From Pseudomonas putida (GTDB taxonomy: Bacteria > Pseudomonadota > Gammaproteobacteria > Pseudomonadales > Pseudomonadaceae), in contig NZ_CP016634.1 of the NCBI RefSeq assembly GCF_002741075.1, positions 1,318,501-1,382,500 on the forward strand: a stretch of DNA of 64,000 nucleotides. The letters are read 5' to 3'. Under the pieces are notes generated by a model, which searched no databases, was not told the DNA's origin, and saw nothing but the letters and a program-made list of their open reading frames with translations. A program made the translations under genes and the position numbers. Below are positions 7,941 through 17,707 of the stretch, piece after piece. The stretch's first letter is position 1. Each line of letters starts with the position of its first letter.

Positions 7941-10301
7941 GTGCAGTTGCAGCAGGGCTTTGTCCTCACCCGCCATTGGCATGACACGCCCGAGGGCACC
8001 TGCGTCGAGTTCTGGCTAGCCACCGACCAGGGGCCCCGGCAGTTGCGCCTGGCACCGCAGGTGTCGGTGGCCTTCGTTGCAGCCGAGCAGGCCGAACGGG
8101 TCCGGGCGCTGCTGGGGGCCGAACAGGGTGTGGAGCTGCGGCCCTTGGGGTTGCGCGATTTCGACCAGCGCCCGGTACTGGGCCTGTACTGCCGCCAGCA
8201 TCGCCACCTGATGCAGCTTGAGCAGCGCCTGCGCGGCGCGGGCATCGACGTTTTCGAGGCTGACATCCGCCCACCGGAGCGTTACCTGATGGAGCGCTTC
8301 ATCACCGCCCCGGTGCTGTTCAGCGGCCTGGCCGATGCCCAGGGTGTGATCTGCGATGCCCACCTCAAACCCGATCCTGACTACCGCCCGGCGCTGCGCC
8401 TGGTGTCGCTGGACATCGAGACCAGCGAGCGCGGCGAACTCTACAGCATTGCCCTGGAAGGCTGTGGCCAGCGCCAGGTCTACATGCTCGGCCCAGCCAA
8501 CGGCGATGCAAGCGCCGTGGACTTCGATCTTGAGTATTGCGACAACCGCGCCCAGTTGCTCGAGCGCCTCAACCAATGGTTCGCTCGCCATGACCCTGAC
8601 GCGATCATCGGCTGGAGCCTGGTGCAGTTCGACCTGCGCCTGTTGCATGAACATGCCGCGCGCCTGCAAGTGCCGCTGGCCCTGGGGCGCAACGGTGCAC
8701 CCCTGACCTTGCGCACCCATGGCGGCCGCAACCACGTGTTTGCCGATGCCCCGGGCCGACTGTTGATCGACGGCATCGAGTCGCTGCGCTCGGCCACCTG
8801 GAGCTTCCCTTCGTTCAGCCTCGAAAGTGTCGCCCAGACCCTGCTGGGCGAAGGCAAGGCCATCGATTCGCCCTACCAGCGCATGGACGAAATCAATCGC
8901 ATGTTCGCAGAGGACAAGCCCGCACTTGCGCGCTACAACCTCAAGGACTGCGAGCTGGTCACGCGTATCTTCGCCCACACCCGACTGCTGGAATTCCTCC
9001 TGGAACGTGCCACGGTCACCGGCTTGCCGGTCGACCGCAGTGGCGGTTCGGTGGCGGCGTTCTGTCATCTGTACATTCCCCCCATGCACCGGCAGGGCTA
9101 TGTGGCGCCGAACCTGGGCAGCCGTCCGGAGGAGGCCAGCCCTGGCGGCTTTGTCATGGACTCGCGGCCGGGGTTGTACGACTCGGTGCTGGTGCTCGAT
9201 TACAAGAGCCTGTATCCCTCGATCATCCGCACGTTCCTGATCGATCCTGTGGGGCTGGTCGAGGGCCTGGCTCAGCCGGACGATGCGCATTCGGTGGAGG
9301 GTTTTCGTGGCGCGCGCTTTTCCCGTACCCGGCATAGTCTGCCGGCGATCGTCGAGCGGGTCTGGCAGGGCAGGGAGGCGGCCAAGCGCGCCGGCAATGC
9401 GCCGTTGTCTCAGGCGTTGAAGATCATCATGAACGCCTTCTACGGCGTGCTGGGCTCCAGCGGCTGCCGGTTCTTCGACCCTCGGCTGGCGTCGTCGATC
9501 ACGATGCGCGGCCACCAGATCATGCGTCAGACCCGGGCGCTCATCGAAGCCCGTGGCTTCGATGTGATCTATGGCGACACCGACTCGACGTTCGTCTGGC
9601 TCAAGGGGGCGCACAGCGAAGAGGCCGCCGCGCGTATCGGACGCGAGCTGGTGACCGAGGTGAATCACTGGTGGCGCCAGCACCTGAAGGCCACGCTGGG
9701 CCTGGACAGTGCCCTGGAGTTGCAGTTCGAAACCCATTACCGGCGCTTTCTCATGCCGACCATCCGTGGCACCGACGAGGGCAGCAAGAAGCGCTACGCC
9801 GGCCTGGTACGCCGCGCGCAGGGCCAGGAAGAAATGGTCTACAAGGGCCTGGAGTCGGTGCGCACCGATTGGTCACCGCTGGCGCGGCAGTTCCAGCAGG
9901 AGCTCTACGGGCGCATTTTCCGCGGCCAGCCTTACCGGGACTATGTGCGCGACTTTGTGCGCCGTACCCTGGCCGGGGAGCAGGATACGCTGCTGATCTA
10001 TCGCAAACGCCTGCGGCGCCCGCTGGCCGATTACCAGCGCAACGTGCCCCCTCATGTGCGCGCCGCGCGCCTGGCCGATGAGTACAACAGCCGCCTGGGG
10101 CGCCCGCAGCAATACCAGAACGGCGGCTGGATCAGCTACGTCATCACCACGGCCGGTCCCGAGCCCTTGGAAAACCAGCACTCGCCAATCGATCACGAGC
10201 ACTACCTGTCACGTCAATTGCAGCCGGTGGCCGACGCGATCCTGCCCTTCGTGGGTGATGACTTCGGCACATTGACCGGTCGGCAACTGCTGCTGTTCTG
10301 A
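7941..10301 (+). CDS. polB: DNA polymerase II (B family)
   Basis: Replicative-type family B polymerase used in damage tolerance, with 3'-5' proofreading. The start is taken at GTG 7941 with GAGGT upstream, giving 786 residues, the usual Pseudomonas PolB length; an in-frame ATG-less extension to 7911 lacks support. Motifs in order: exonuclease motif I DIETS near residue 158, polymerase motif [10 protein letters not shown] near 420, motif [14 protein letters not shown] near 494, and motif C YGDTDSTF near 544. All catalytic acidic residues are present. It is monocistronic between a REP region and an NEL-type toxin remnant. Confidence 0.95.
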   Translation: MQLQQGFVLTRHWHDTPEGTCVEFWLATDQGPRQLRLAPQVSVAFVAAEQAERVRALLGAEQGVELRPLGLRDFDQRPVLGLYCRQHRHLMQLEQRLRGAGIDVFEADIRPPERYLMERFITAPVLFSGLADAQGVICDAHLKPDPDYRPALRLVSLDIETSERGELYSIALEGCGQRQVYMLGPANGDASAVDFDLEYCDNRAQLLERLNQWFARHDPDAIIGWSLVQFDLRLLHEHAARLQVPLALGRNGAPLTLRTHGGRNHVFADAPGRLLIDGIESLRSATWSFPSFSLESVAQTLLGEGKAIDSPYQRMDEINRMFAEDKPALARYNLKDCELVTRIFAHTRLLEFLLERATVTGLPVDRSGGSVAAFCHLYIPPMHRQGYVAPNLGSRPEEASPGGFVMDSRPGLYDSVLVLDYKSLYPSIIRTFLIDPVGLVEGLAQPDDAHSVEGFRGARFSRTRHSLPAIVERVWQGREAAKRAGNAPLSQALKIIMNAFYGVLGSSGCRFFDPRLASSITMRGHQIMRQTRALIEARGFDVIYGDTDSTFVWLKGAHSEEAAARIGRELVTEVNHWWRQHLKATLGLDSALELQFETHYRRFLMPTIRGTDEGSKKRYAGLVRRAQGQEEMVYKGLESVRTDWSPLARQFQQELYGRIFRGQPYRDYVRDFVRRTLAGEQDTLLIYRKRLRRPLADYQRNVPPHVRAARLADEYNSRLGRPQQYQNGGWISYVITTAGPEPLENQHSPIDHEHYLSRQLQPVADAILPFVGDDFGTLTGRQLLLF

Positions 10302-10376
10302 GGTAGTAGCTATCTAGCGTCCACATGCCAAACCAGGCGCCTAGCCTCGTCGTTCCCAGACAACCAGGAGATGGAC

Positions 10377-11384
10377 ATGGACGGCGAGCAAGACAGTCAA
10401 GGCGTGAACGAAACAGCGCTACTGCGCGCGGAGCGCGCCTTTCAGGACGGCTTCATCGCCGAACGCCTACCGCAGTGGATGAAGTCGGCAACGCCCCAGC
10501 AACTGCGCCTACTCGGTGAGGCGATGGGCAAAAGCATTGCACTGCGTTCGGACCTCAAGCGCGTGCTGGCGCGGATCGAGGCGCTGGACGACTTCATCAA
10601 ATCCAAGCTGCAGGCGGCCTTGCGAACGCGTTACTCAGCTCAGTTCAACCTTCACCAATGGAGCTTTATCGGCGGGCATCCAGAACCTGTGATCAACACC
10701 CAGCCCGTCGGCGTCCACCTGACCAAGCTGCAATACGACAAGCGTTCACTGCTGGAGGCGGCAGTGCGCAATTTCACGGTCGAACAGACCAAAGCGGACG
10801 GGCAACCGCGCGGCAATCGCCTGACCAGTGCCAGGCAGGGCGGGATCAAAGCACCGTCTGCAACCGAGTTTGCCACGTTGTGTCGTGAGCTCGATCTTGG
10901 CAGCGCCTACCAACAGCATCTAGACCAAGTGCTGAGCGGGCTTGTGACAGATGACAAACCGACGTGGACCGTCCAGTCGTTGCTGGCTGACTGGAGCCGT
11001 CATGCCATGCTGCTCGATGCCTATAAGGCCCGGTACAGCGCGGGACTGAATGAGCAAGAGCTGGCGTTGATCGCCAAACTGTGCGCGAACGATCAACCGC
11101 AAGACAAGGCTTCACCCGTGAAGCCGCAGCGCCTGAACTGCGGCGGATCTATCCCACCTACACCGACGCTCAGGTCAGCGCCTGGCAAGTGGCAATGCAG
11201 CGCACCGGCAGGGATATGGCGGCAGAGGTTCGTCAGCTTCGCCATGAGCTGCAGGCATTGGAGCAGTCGCTCAATACCTGGCTCGCCGCTACCACCGCGC
11301 TGTTGGCAAGGTCGGATCGCAGGAGGGTCATGGGGCAATTGCTGGCATGCTGGAAACGCGTCACCGACGACAGCCCGCCACTGA
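10377..11384 (+). pseudogene. N-terminal fragment of a dermonecrotic-toxin-domain (DUF6543) / NEL protein
   Basis: This reads as the beginning of the large Pseudomonas proteins that combine a DUF6543 dermonecrotic-toxin-like domain, leucine-rich repeats and an NEL ubiquitin ligase. Supporting segments are FIAERLPQWMKSAT, EPVINTQPVGVHLT and LLEAAVRNFT, which match the start of that family as I know it. ATG 10377 sits six bases after AGGAG; ATG 10371 abuts it. Homology ends around codon 240 (NEQELALIAKLC). Beyond that the frame gives low-complexity nonsense to 11384, while the continuation of the gene lies in another frame (see 11081-12922). The central ~1000 residues of a normal member are missing, so this is most likely an internal deletion with a frame change. 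Confidence 0.7.
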
Positions 11385-12922
11385 GTCCGCTGGTGGTGGA
11401 GTATCGATTGGAACTCAACGGCCTGAGACCGGGGGCCTTGCCGCCGCTGCCTACCCGAAGTTTCTCCCATGTTTCCGAGTTGGCAATTCTGGACATGGAT
11501 CTGGGGCATGTGCCGGAGTATTTCCTCCAGGCGTTTCCCAACCTTCGGATATTGCGCATCAGCGGCAACCGGCTTTCCCGGCTGCCGGCACGCCTGCATC
11601 AGCTGCCGCGCCTGCGCGAGCTGAACCTGTACGACAACCGGGTCGTATTGGATGACGTCCAGATCTCGGAACTGACCCGCTGCTCACGCCTGGAGTACCT
11701 CAACCTTTCGCACAATCCGCTGGGTCGCTCGTTTTCCGTCAGTGGCTTCGCCAGGCTCAGGCGACTGCTCCTGCGCAATACCTTCATCGATGTGCTGCCC
11801 GCTGGATTGCTGGAGTGCGCGGACTTGGACTATGCGGACCTGAGCGACAATCGAATCAGTCGGATTCCGCCGATATTCCACCAGGCACCGCTGTGGCTCA
11901 GGCATCGCGTGCTGTTGATGGGCAATCCGCTGGCCGAGGACGATGTGCAGGCCTTGCGTGTGGCGTTCCAGTCGGTCCGAGGCGCCAATACCCATGCCGT
12001 GGCCTGGAGTGGCGCCGCTGCAGGTGCCGACCGGGACCGAATGCTCGAACTGTGGCACTCGATCGAGGCTGTCGAGGGCTCGGGTGGGATGATGACGCTT
12101 CTGCGCAGGCTGCTCGATACCGCGGACTTCCAGCAGCAACCGAAGGTACTGGCCATGCGTGTGCTGAACATGCTGCAGAACATGCACGAGCAGGCTGATC
12201 TTAGGATGGAGTTGTTCACCCATGCCGACGATGACCTGACCTGCCAGGACAGCGTGGCACTGCGCTTTACCAACCTCGAGGTGCGGATGTTGGCGATCCA
12301 GGCCAAGGCCCAGGCTGGCACCGAGCAGGGCGCCACGACGCAGGCATTGCTTGGGCTGGGACGGCGGCTGTGGCGCCTGGCCCAGGTCGAGCATCATGTC
12401 TTCAGCTTTCTGCGGGCCCAGGCCGACAGCGGGACCCCGCTTGATGAGGTGGAGGTGATGCTGGGCTATCGACAGGCGTTGCGTGGCTCACTGGATTTGC
12501 CCATCGAGGCGAGCGAAATGGCGTTCCCTGAGTATGCCCAGCTGGATCCGGCACGGGTGGACCGGATCCGCACCCAAGTACGCGCCGCAGAACAACAGGA
12601 GGCATTGGTCGGGTGGATGGTGGATCAGGATTTCTGGCGCGAACATCTGTTGGTGGTCAATCGCGCGCATTTCGACCAATGCAACGCGCGGCATCATCAG
12701 CAGCTCGAGCGGCTGACGGCACAACGGGATGCGCTGACCCAGCGCGATGCCCAGGCGCAGGGGGTGTCGGCCCAGGCGCTGCAACGACAGGTAGAGCAGA
12801 TCGAAGCCAAGATGAAACAGACCCAGACGCTGCAGAAGGCGGATGAGCGATACGAGATGCGTGTCCTGACCAACCGAGCGCTGGACACGGCCCCGGTCGA
12901 TACCGCTATCGATGCCCGATGA
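11081..12922 (+). CDS. LRR-NEL E3 ubiquitin ligase-like effector (remnant of larger toxin)
   Basis: This 613-residue reading frame starts at GTG 11081, with no ribosome binding site of its own. Residues ~20-75 match the end of the dermonecrotic-toxin domain (RRIYPTYTDAQVSAW). Residues ~125-290 contain about six leucine-rich repeats (for example LRILRISGNRLSRLPARL). Residues ~320-560 form an NEL-type E3 ligase domain with the catalytic Cys388 in the LTCQDS motif (CxD). A coiled coil near the end is also typical of the family. The size and layout resemble IpaH/SspH effectors, which ubiquitinate host proteins. The preceding fragment (10377-11384) is in a different frame, so expression needs internal initiation or frame repair; otherwise this is a pseudogene half. 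Confidence 0.75.
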   Translation: MRERSTARQGFTREAAAPELRRIYPTYTDAQVSAWQVAMQRTGRDMAAEVRQLRHELQALEQSLNTWLAATTALLARSDRRRVMGQLLACWKRVTDDSPPLSPLVVEYRLELNGLRPGALPPLPTRSFSHVSELAILDMDLGHVPEYFLQAFPNLRILRISGNRLSRLPARLHQLPRLRELNLYDNRVVLDDVQISELTRCSRLEYLNLSHNPLGRSFSVSGFARLRRLLLRNTFIDVLPAGLLECADLDYADLSDNRISRIPPIFHQAPLWLRHRVLLMGNPLAEDDVQALRVAFQSVRGANTHAVAWSGAAAGADRDRMLELWHSIEAVEGSGGMMTLLRRLLDTADFQQQPKVLAMRVLNMLQNMHEQADLRMELFTHADDDLTCQDSVALRFTNLEVRMLAIQAKAQAGTEQGATTQALLGLGRRLWRLAQVEHHVFSFLRAQADSGTPLDEVEVMLGYRQALRGSLDLPIEASEMAFPEYAQLDPARVDRIRTQVRAAEQQEALVGWMVDQDFWREHLLVVNRAHFDQCNARHHQQLERLTAQRDALTQRDAQAQGVSAQALQRQVEQIEAKMKQTQTLQKADERYEMRVLTNRALDTAPVDTAIDAR

Positions 12923-12942
12923 AACATGCAGTACCAAATGAT

Positions 12943-12959
12943 GGGCTGCGATGCAGCCC
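12943..12959 (+). terminator. Hairpin downstream of the NEL gene
   Basis: GGGCTGC-GAT-GCAGCCC forms a perfect 7-bp stem with a three-base loop 20 bases after the stop codon. It lacks a long T-tract, so termination is plausible rather than certain. Confidence 0.45.
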
Positions 12960-13184
12960 TTCGCGGGCGTTGCCAGCGCCTGCGCTGCCTGGGTGGCTTT
13001 GGACTATGCTCAGTTCGGGGACCGGCGTTTTCTGCAGAAGTCGCAAGCCTGGTTTGACGCGCTGCTGGTAATGGCCAGTTACCTTTCGCCTTGTCACCTG
13101 GCTTGTGAGGTGGTTTAGGCTCGCACGTCGGATCTTTCTCCATGATCTGTAGTCTTTGAATTATCGAGAAATAAGGAGATGCGC

Positions 13185-13748
13185 ATGCTCGTCCGGTCAC
13201 TGACCCTCGCCACTCTGCTTGTCCTCGCAGGCCCTGTGTTTGCCGCGGACAGTGATGCTCCGTTGGCCAAGGAACTGGGCAAGGCAAGGCCCTTGGTCAT
13301 CATCGCACCCAGCAGCGCCGACCCGACCTTGCGCGGCTTGAACGAGGCCCTCCAGGACCCCGCCACCCAGGCCGCCTTCAAGGAGCGCAGCCTGGTGCTG
13401 TACAGCGTGGCCAACATGATGGGCAAGCGTGAGGACAAGAACCTCGAACAACAGACCACCATGGCCTTGATTCGCGAGCTCAAGCTCGGCGCCAGCAAAG
13501 GCACCAAGGTGATCCTGGTGGGCAAGGATGGTGAGCGGCATGTACTCAAGGATGACGACAGCGGCGAGAAGGTCGATCCGCAGACGATCATCAAGGCGGT
13601 GGATGAACTGCCTGCCAGCGAGAAGGCCGTCAGCGCGCCGGAGCCGGTGGCCGCCTCCACGCCCGCCGAGCCCAAGTCCAAGGGCAAGGACAGCAAGCCG
13701 GCCAAGCCCGCCAAGCCGGCTGCACCGCCCAAGCCGTTGGAGGATTGA
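13185..13748 (+). CDS. DUF4174 family exported protein
   Basis: Predicted periplasmic protein of 187 residues. The start is taken at ATG 13185, six bases after AAGGAG; the in-frame ATG 13179 directly abuts that site. A signal peptide (MLVRSLTLATLLVLAGPVFA, cleavage before ADS) is followed by a thioredoxin-like-fold DUF4174 domain (RPLVIIAPSS, later GTKVILVGKDGERH). The last ~45 residues form a low-complexity Lys/Pro/Ala tail (KPAKPAKPA). No catalytic Cys pair is present. The function is unknown; the tail suggests surface or envelope contacts. Confidence 0.8.
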   Translation: MLVRSLTLATLLVLAGPVFAADSDAPLAKELGKARPLVIIAPSSADPTLRGLNEALQDPATQAAFKERSLVLYSVANMMGKREDKNLEQQTTMALIRELKLGASKGTKVILVGKDGERHVLKDDDSGEKVDPQTIIKAVDELPASEKAVSAPEPVAASTPAEPKSKGKDSKPAKPAKPAAPPKPLED

Positions 13749-13752
13749 TCGG

Positions 13753-13791
13753 CACAGGCAAGGCGCCGGAGGGGGTGGCGCCTTGCCTGTG
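13753..13791 (+). terminator. Strong 15-bp hairpin after the DUF4174 gene
   Basis: CACAGGCAAGGCGCC at 13753-13767 pairs perfectly with 13777-13791 around a nine-base loop, five bases after the stop codon. There is no T-tract, but stem strength and position make it a likely terminator. Confidence 0.65.
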
Positions 13792-13830
13792 TGATCCCAC
13801 GCCATCCAGCCTCATTTCAAATGGCACTAG

Positions 13831-13983
13831 GGGCTGTATGAAAAGTCTTGAGACGAAGGTCAGGCAAGGCGAGAACAGCCGAGGAACGGTCGGAGTCGCG
13901 CTCGACTTTACGGGTTGTAAATGAGCATTCCGAGGCTGTTTTCAACGCAGCATCACCGAGTATCAAGGTTTTTCGTACAGAGC
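13831..13983. mobile_element. MITE-like element with IS5-type ends
   Basis: A 153-bp non-coding unit is bounded by imperfect inverted ends: GGGCTGTATGAAAAG on the left, and TTTTTCGTACAGAGC on the right, whose complement is GCTCTGTACGAAAAA. The flanks read CTAG (13827-13830) and CTAA (13984-13987), both fitting the YTAR target preferred by IS5-family transposases. The interior has no ORF. The stop codon (TAG) of the adjacent DMT transporter lies in the right-hand flank, so insertion occurred at the very end of that gene. Confidence 0.6.
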
Positions 13984-14940
13984 CTAAGCTTCAGCCTGCT
14001 TGGGCTGCGCCGAAGCGTCCTGTTTCTTCGCAGGCTTCAGGCGCGTTATGCCATATAGCACCAGCGCCAAGCCCAGCAATTGATACCCTGAGACCTGCTC
14101 GCTGAGGATCGCCCACGACGCCAGCATCGTCAGCACCGGCCCCAGGTTGCCCACCGCCGCGGTATGGGTGGGCCCCAGGCGTTGGATCGCCAGGGCTACC
14201 CAGTAGATCGGCAGGACCGTGGAAAACACCGCCATCAGCCCCGCGTGCACCCAGATCGTCAGTGGCTGCTGCCACAACTGGCCGATGTCGGCGACCAGCA
14301 GGTAGTGCGCCAGCACCATCAAAGACGAGGCGATGCCGCAGAGGCCGGCCAGGCGCATCGAACTCATGCGCTTGAGCATGATGCCGGTGCCCGAGTAATA
14401 GAGCGCGTAGCTCACCGCGCTGGCCACCACCCACAACGACCCCAGCACCACCTGCTCGCCGACGCCGGCCACGCTGACGTCGTGCACGAACGCGATGCCC
14501 AGGCCCAGGTAGCACAGGCCCATGGCTGTCAGGGTCCGCAGGGTAGGGCGCTCGCGCAGGGCGATGGCCTGGAACACCAGCACGAGCGTGGGATAGGTGA
14601 ACAGGATCAGCCGCTCGAGCCCGGCACTGATGTACTGCAGGCCATAGAAGTCGAACAGGCTTGCCAGGTAGTAACCCAACAGGCCGAGTCCGGCCACGCG
14701 CAGGCCATCCCCAAGACCCAGCTTCGTACCCGACTGGCCACGGCTGAGCCAGGCCAGCCAAGCGAACAACGGCAGCGCCAGCCCCATGCGCATGGCCAAC
14801 AGGGTGATGGCGTCCACCGGCCCTGCGGCATAGGCCAGCTTGACGAAGATGGCCTTGAAGCTGAATCCCAAGGCCGCCAGCACGGCATAGAGGCCGCCGT
14901 TCTGGATCGCTGTCTGAAGGCGAAGGTGCAAACGCGTCAT
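13984..14940 (-). CDS. EamA/DMT-family transporter
   Basis: Inner-membrane drug/metabolite transporter of 318 residues with two EamA repeats and about ten hydrophobic helices (for example LAALGFSFKAIFVKLAY and the second-repeat start LGSLWVVASAVSYALYY). ATG 14940 is preferred, with TGGAC nine bases upstream; an in-frame GTG at 14952 has no ribosome binding site. The charged tail (KPAKKQDASAQPKQ) is typical of the cytoplasmic C-terminus. It is divergent from a LysR gene that probably controls it. Substrate unknown; metabolite or amino-acid export is common in the family. Confidence 0.88.
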   Translation of the reverse strand: MTRLHLRLQTAIQNGGLYAVLAALGFSFKAIFVKLAYAAGPVDAITLLAMRMGLALPLFAWLAWLSRGQSGTKLGLGDGLRVAGLGLLGYYLASLFDFYGLQYISAGLERLILFTYPTLVLVFQAIALRERPTLRTLTAMGLCYLGLGIAFVHDVSVAGVGEQVVLGSLWVVASAVSYALYYSGTGIMLKRMSSMRLAGLCGIASSLMVLAHYLLVADIGQLWQQPLTIWVHAGLMAVFSTVLPIYWVALAIQRLGPTHTAAVGNLGPVLTMLASWAILSEQVSGYQLLGLALVLYGITRLKPAKKQDASAQPKQAEA

Positions 14941-15048
14941 GGCAAAGTCCACGGCAATTGAAGGCAGGCCTTATTCTGTACAGAACGCGATGTGGCTAGA
15001 ATCGCTTTTTATCGAACATGGCTTTCGCTTTTGGAGAACGCATCGCGC

Positions 15049-15933
15049 ATGCACTTCGACTTGCCCGACCTACGTCTGTTGGCCACCATTGCCGCCACCG
15101 GCAGCCTGAGCAAGGCGGCTGCGACCATCCCCGTGGCAGTGTCCGCCGCCAGCACCCGGCTGCGCCTGTTCGAGTCGCGCTGTGGCTTTGCCCTGTTCGT
15201 GCGCAAGGCCGACGGGATGCATCTGACCCCCGCTGGCCGCCTGGTACTGGAGGCCGCCCGTGGTGTGCTGGGCGAAGCGCAAAAGCTGCAGGACACCTTG
15301 AAGGAGTTGGCTGGCCAGCGGCGCATCACGCTGCACCTGGCGGCGTCCACGGTAAGCAACAGCACGCTGCTGCCGGCAGTGCTCGGGCCGTTTCTGGCCG
15401 ACTACCCTGAGGTCGACCTGCAACTGGTCGAGCACAAGAGCATCGATGTCCTGCGCGTCGTGCTGGCCGATGAATGCGAAATCGGCGTCTATGACGGCAA
15501 CCTGATCAACGATGGCATCGTCTCACTGCCGTTTCGCAACGAGCGCTTGGTGATGCTGGTGCCTGTGGATCATCCCCTGGCCGGACGCGAGCAACTGCGC
15601 CTGGCCGACGCCCTGGGTTACCCGTTCGTGTGTCTGCCGGCAGAGCGCGCGATGCAGCGTTTCGTCGAGGAACTGGCGATGAACCTGGCCATGCCCCTGA
15701 AAGTGCGTGTCCGTGCGCCGAGCTTCGAGGCCATCGCCCAGTTGGTGGCCCAGCGCGCAGGTATCGCCATGCTCCCGGAAACCGCCGCCGTGCGCGCCGA
15801 GCAGGAGCTGGCGGTGCGCAGGGTGGTCCTGGAAGAGCGTTGGGCCACCCTGGAGCTACGCATCTGTTTTCGCGACTGGGAGCGCCTGAGCTCCCATGGC
15901 CGGCAACTGGTCAGCTACCTCTCGACGCAGTGA
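15049..15933 (+). CDS. LysR-family regulator
   Basis: LysR-type regulator of 294 residues starting MHFDLPDLRLLATIAATGSL. The HTH is present (LSKAAATIPVAVSAASTRLR), and the effector domain follows from about residue 88. I chose ATG 15049 because the sequence upstream to 14992 is not LysR-like and GGAG lies 13 bases before it. It is divergent from the DMT transporter with a short shared promoter gap, so it is the likely local regulator. Confidence 0.88.
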   Translation: MHFDLPDLRLLATIAATGSLSKAAATIPVAVSAASTRLRLFESRCGFALFVRKADGMHLTPAGRLVLEAARGVLGEAQKLQDTLKELAGQRRITLHLAASTVSNSTLLPAVLGPFLADYPEVDLQLVEHKSIDVLRVVLADECEIGVYDGNLINDGIVSLPFRNERLVMLVPVDHPLAGREQLRLADALGYPFVCLPAERAMQRFVEELAMNLAMPLKVRVRAPSFEAIAQLVAQRAGIAMLPETAAVRAEQELAVRRVVLEERWATLELRICFRDWERLSSHGRQLVSYLSTQ

Positions 15934-15942
15934 CCAGGGGTA

Positions 15943-16284
15943 TCAGTGGGCCGGGGCCAGGCGGATGCCCTGGACCTGCACCGGGTCACCCGGTTGGAAC
16001 GATGCCATGGGGGAACGGAAACGCTCGGTCGAGCCATCCTCCCGGCGAACCAGGTAAGCCTGTTCGCTATGTCCAGTGCCTTCCTGAATCGCCGCGCCGC
16101 CAAAGGCTCCGATCGCGGCGCCGGCCAGCGCGCCGAATGGGCCGCCCAGCGCGGCGCCGACCATCAGCCCCGTGACGCCGCCGGCCCCATAGCTTGCAGT
16201 GTTGTCCGGGCTTTCGGAAATGACTTCGGCGGCCTGCAATGGCAAGGCGATTGCAAGGCCCATGATCAGGCATGTTGTTTTCAT
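15943..16284 (-). CDS. Glycine-zipper envelope protein
   Basis: Small exported protein of 113 residues. A signal peptide (MKTTCLIMGLAIALPLQAA) is followed by a glycine-zipper segment with repeated GxxxG (GAGGVTGLMVGAALGGPFGA then LAGAAIGAFGGAA). These small-residue helices pack in membranes. The C-terminal ~40 residues form a compact domain (EQAYLVRREDGSTERF). ATG 16284 is chosen over 16317 because it starts the signal peptide. It probably associates with the inner or outer membrane; the precise role is unknown. Confidence 0.72.
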   Translation of the reverse strand: MKTTCLIMGLAIALPLQAAEVISESPDNTASYGAGGVTGLMVGAALGGPFGALAGAAIGAFGGAAIQEGTGHSEQAYLVRREDGSTERFRSPMASFQPGDPVQVQGIRLAPAH

Positions 16285-16550
16285 GACAGTGCTCGCAAGG
16301 CAGGTGAGAACTGTCATCCATCACGTTTCGTGCCACTGCGCAGGTCAGCTGGATCAGGGCCGGAAAACGGATGGATGTCATTTCGACATGTCGTGGTGAA
16401 GTCGTTGTGACTCTTTTGTGGTCGATTGGACCTGGAAATGCTCGCAAGCCCTTATTCATGGGCAATCCGGCCGATGCGCGACCTGCGAAAAAGTCACCCG
16501 AACGCTTACAATCCACACCATTCAAACGAATCATTCAGGCTTGTCCGCTC

Positions 16551-17705
16551 ATGGCATTAGACCCTCTCACGCTGTTGACCATCAGCATTGCCCTCGCGGC
16601 GGCCGCTGCCTTGTATCTGGCGATCGAGTGGCGCACCGTGCGCGCCACGTCGCTGCTGTTCTGGGCGGCAGGGTTCGCCACCATCAGCGTCGGCTCGACA
16701 CTGGCCTTGTTGCGCGTCAGTGGCCTGTTGCTCATCGGGGTATGGTTCGCCAATGGCTTGCTGGTGTTGGCGCATTGGTTCTTTCTGGTGGGGGTGTCGC
16801 GGTTTACCGAGACGCGGCTCTCCCGTGGCTGGTACCTGATGCCCGCGCTTTGGCTGATGCTGTTGCTGCTGCCCGAAGGCCCGCAGTGGTCGAAGCTGAT
16901 GCTGCTGGCCAACTCGTTGCTGGTGGCCTTGCCCACCTTGTGGGCCTGTGTGCTGCTGCGTCCCCATGGCAAGTCGCTGCGCGTGGGGGCGGTGCAACTG
17001 CGTTACGTGCTGCTGGCCCATGGCATCTTCTACCTGATCAAGATGGTGCCGCCGTTGGTGCCAGGGACGTTGATCGACCTGACGGTCTTTCGTGGCGCGA
17101 TCATCCAGGTGTCGCTGGTCGAGGGCACGATGGCGATCATGCTCATCGCCCTGTCCATGACCGGTACCGAGCGCCACCGACGCGAACGGCAGATCGCCCG
17201 GCTGGCGGCACGTGATCCCTTGACCGCCCTGTACAACCGGCGGGCCCTGGAGGCGCGCGCCCCGCGCCTGCTCGAGGACGTGGCGGTGGACCGCCCCGGT
17301 GCGCTGCTGCTGATCGATATCGACAATTTCAAGATGGTCAACGACCTGCACGGTCATACCGCCGGTGATCGCCTGCTCGTCGCCCTGGGCGAGATGATTC
17401 GTGGGTTGATCCCGGCCAGTGCTTTGGCCGCCCGACTGGGCGGCGACGAGTTCGTCATCCTGCTGGGCAACGCGACCCGTGAAAAAGTCGAAGCGCTCGG
17501 GAGCGCCTTGCGCGAGCAGTTCCAGCGGCTCACCGCGCAGACCTTCACCACACCCGCCGCGGTCACCCTCAGTATCGGCGCCAACCTGTTCGACCAGGCG
17601 CCTGCCAACCTGGCGGACCTGATCGAGCAGGGTGACGTTGCGCTGTACGAGTCCAAGCGGGGCGGGCGTGACAGCATCCGCTTGGTCGATCGCACGCGGA
17701 GCTAG
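16551..17705 (+). CDS. Membrane-bound diguanylate cyclase (GGDEF)
   Basis: Inner-membrane enzyme of 384 residues making cyclic di-GMP from two GTP. The N-terminal ~210 residues contain about six to seven hydrophobic helices and no known sensor motif. The GGDEF domain starts near residue 220 (RDPLTALYNRRALE), with the metal-binding DIDNFKMVND segment and an intact GGDEF active loop. The residues before GGDEF (IPASALAARL) contain no RxxD, so the allosteric product-inhibition site is absent. ATG 16551 starts the first membrane helix; the frame is open upstream but reads as non-coding. It is likely monocistronic. Confidence 0.9.
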   Translation: MALDPLTLLTISIALAAAAALYLAIEWRTVRATSLLFWAAGFATISVGSTLALLRVSGLLLIGVWFANGLLVLAHWFFLVGVSRFTETRLSRGWYLMPALWLMLLLLPEGPQWSKLMLLANSLLVALPTLWACVLLRPHGKSLRVGAVQLRYVLLAHGIFYLIKMVPPLVPGTLIDLTVFRGAIIQVSLVEGTMAIMLIALSMTGTERHRRERQIARLAARDPLTALYNRRALEARAPRLLEDVAVDRPGALLLIDIDNFKMVNDLHGHTAGDRLLVALGEMIRGLIPASALAARLGGDEFVILLGNATREKVEALGSALREQFQRLTAQTFTTPAAVTLSIGANLFDQAPANLADLIEQGDVALYESKRGGRDSIRLVDRTRS

Positions 17706-17707
17706 CG

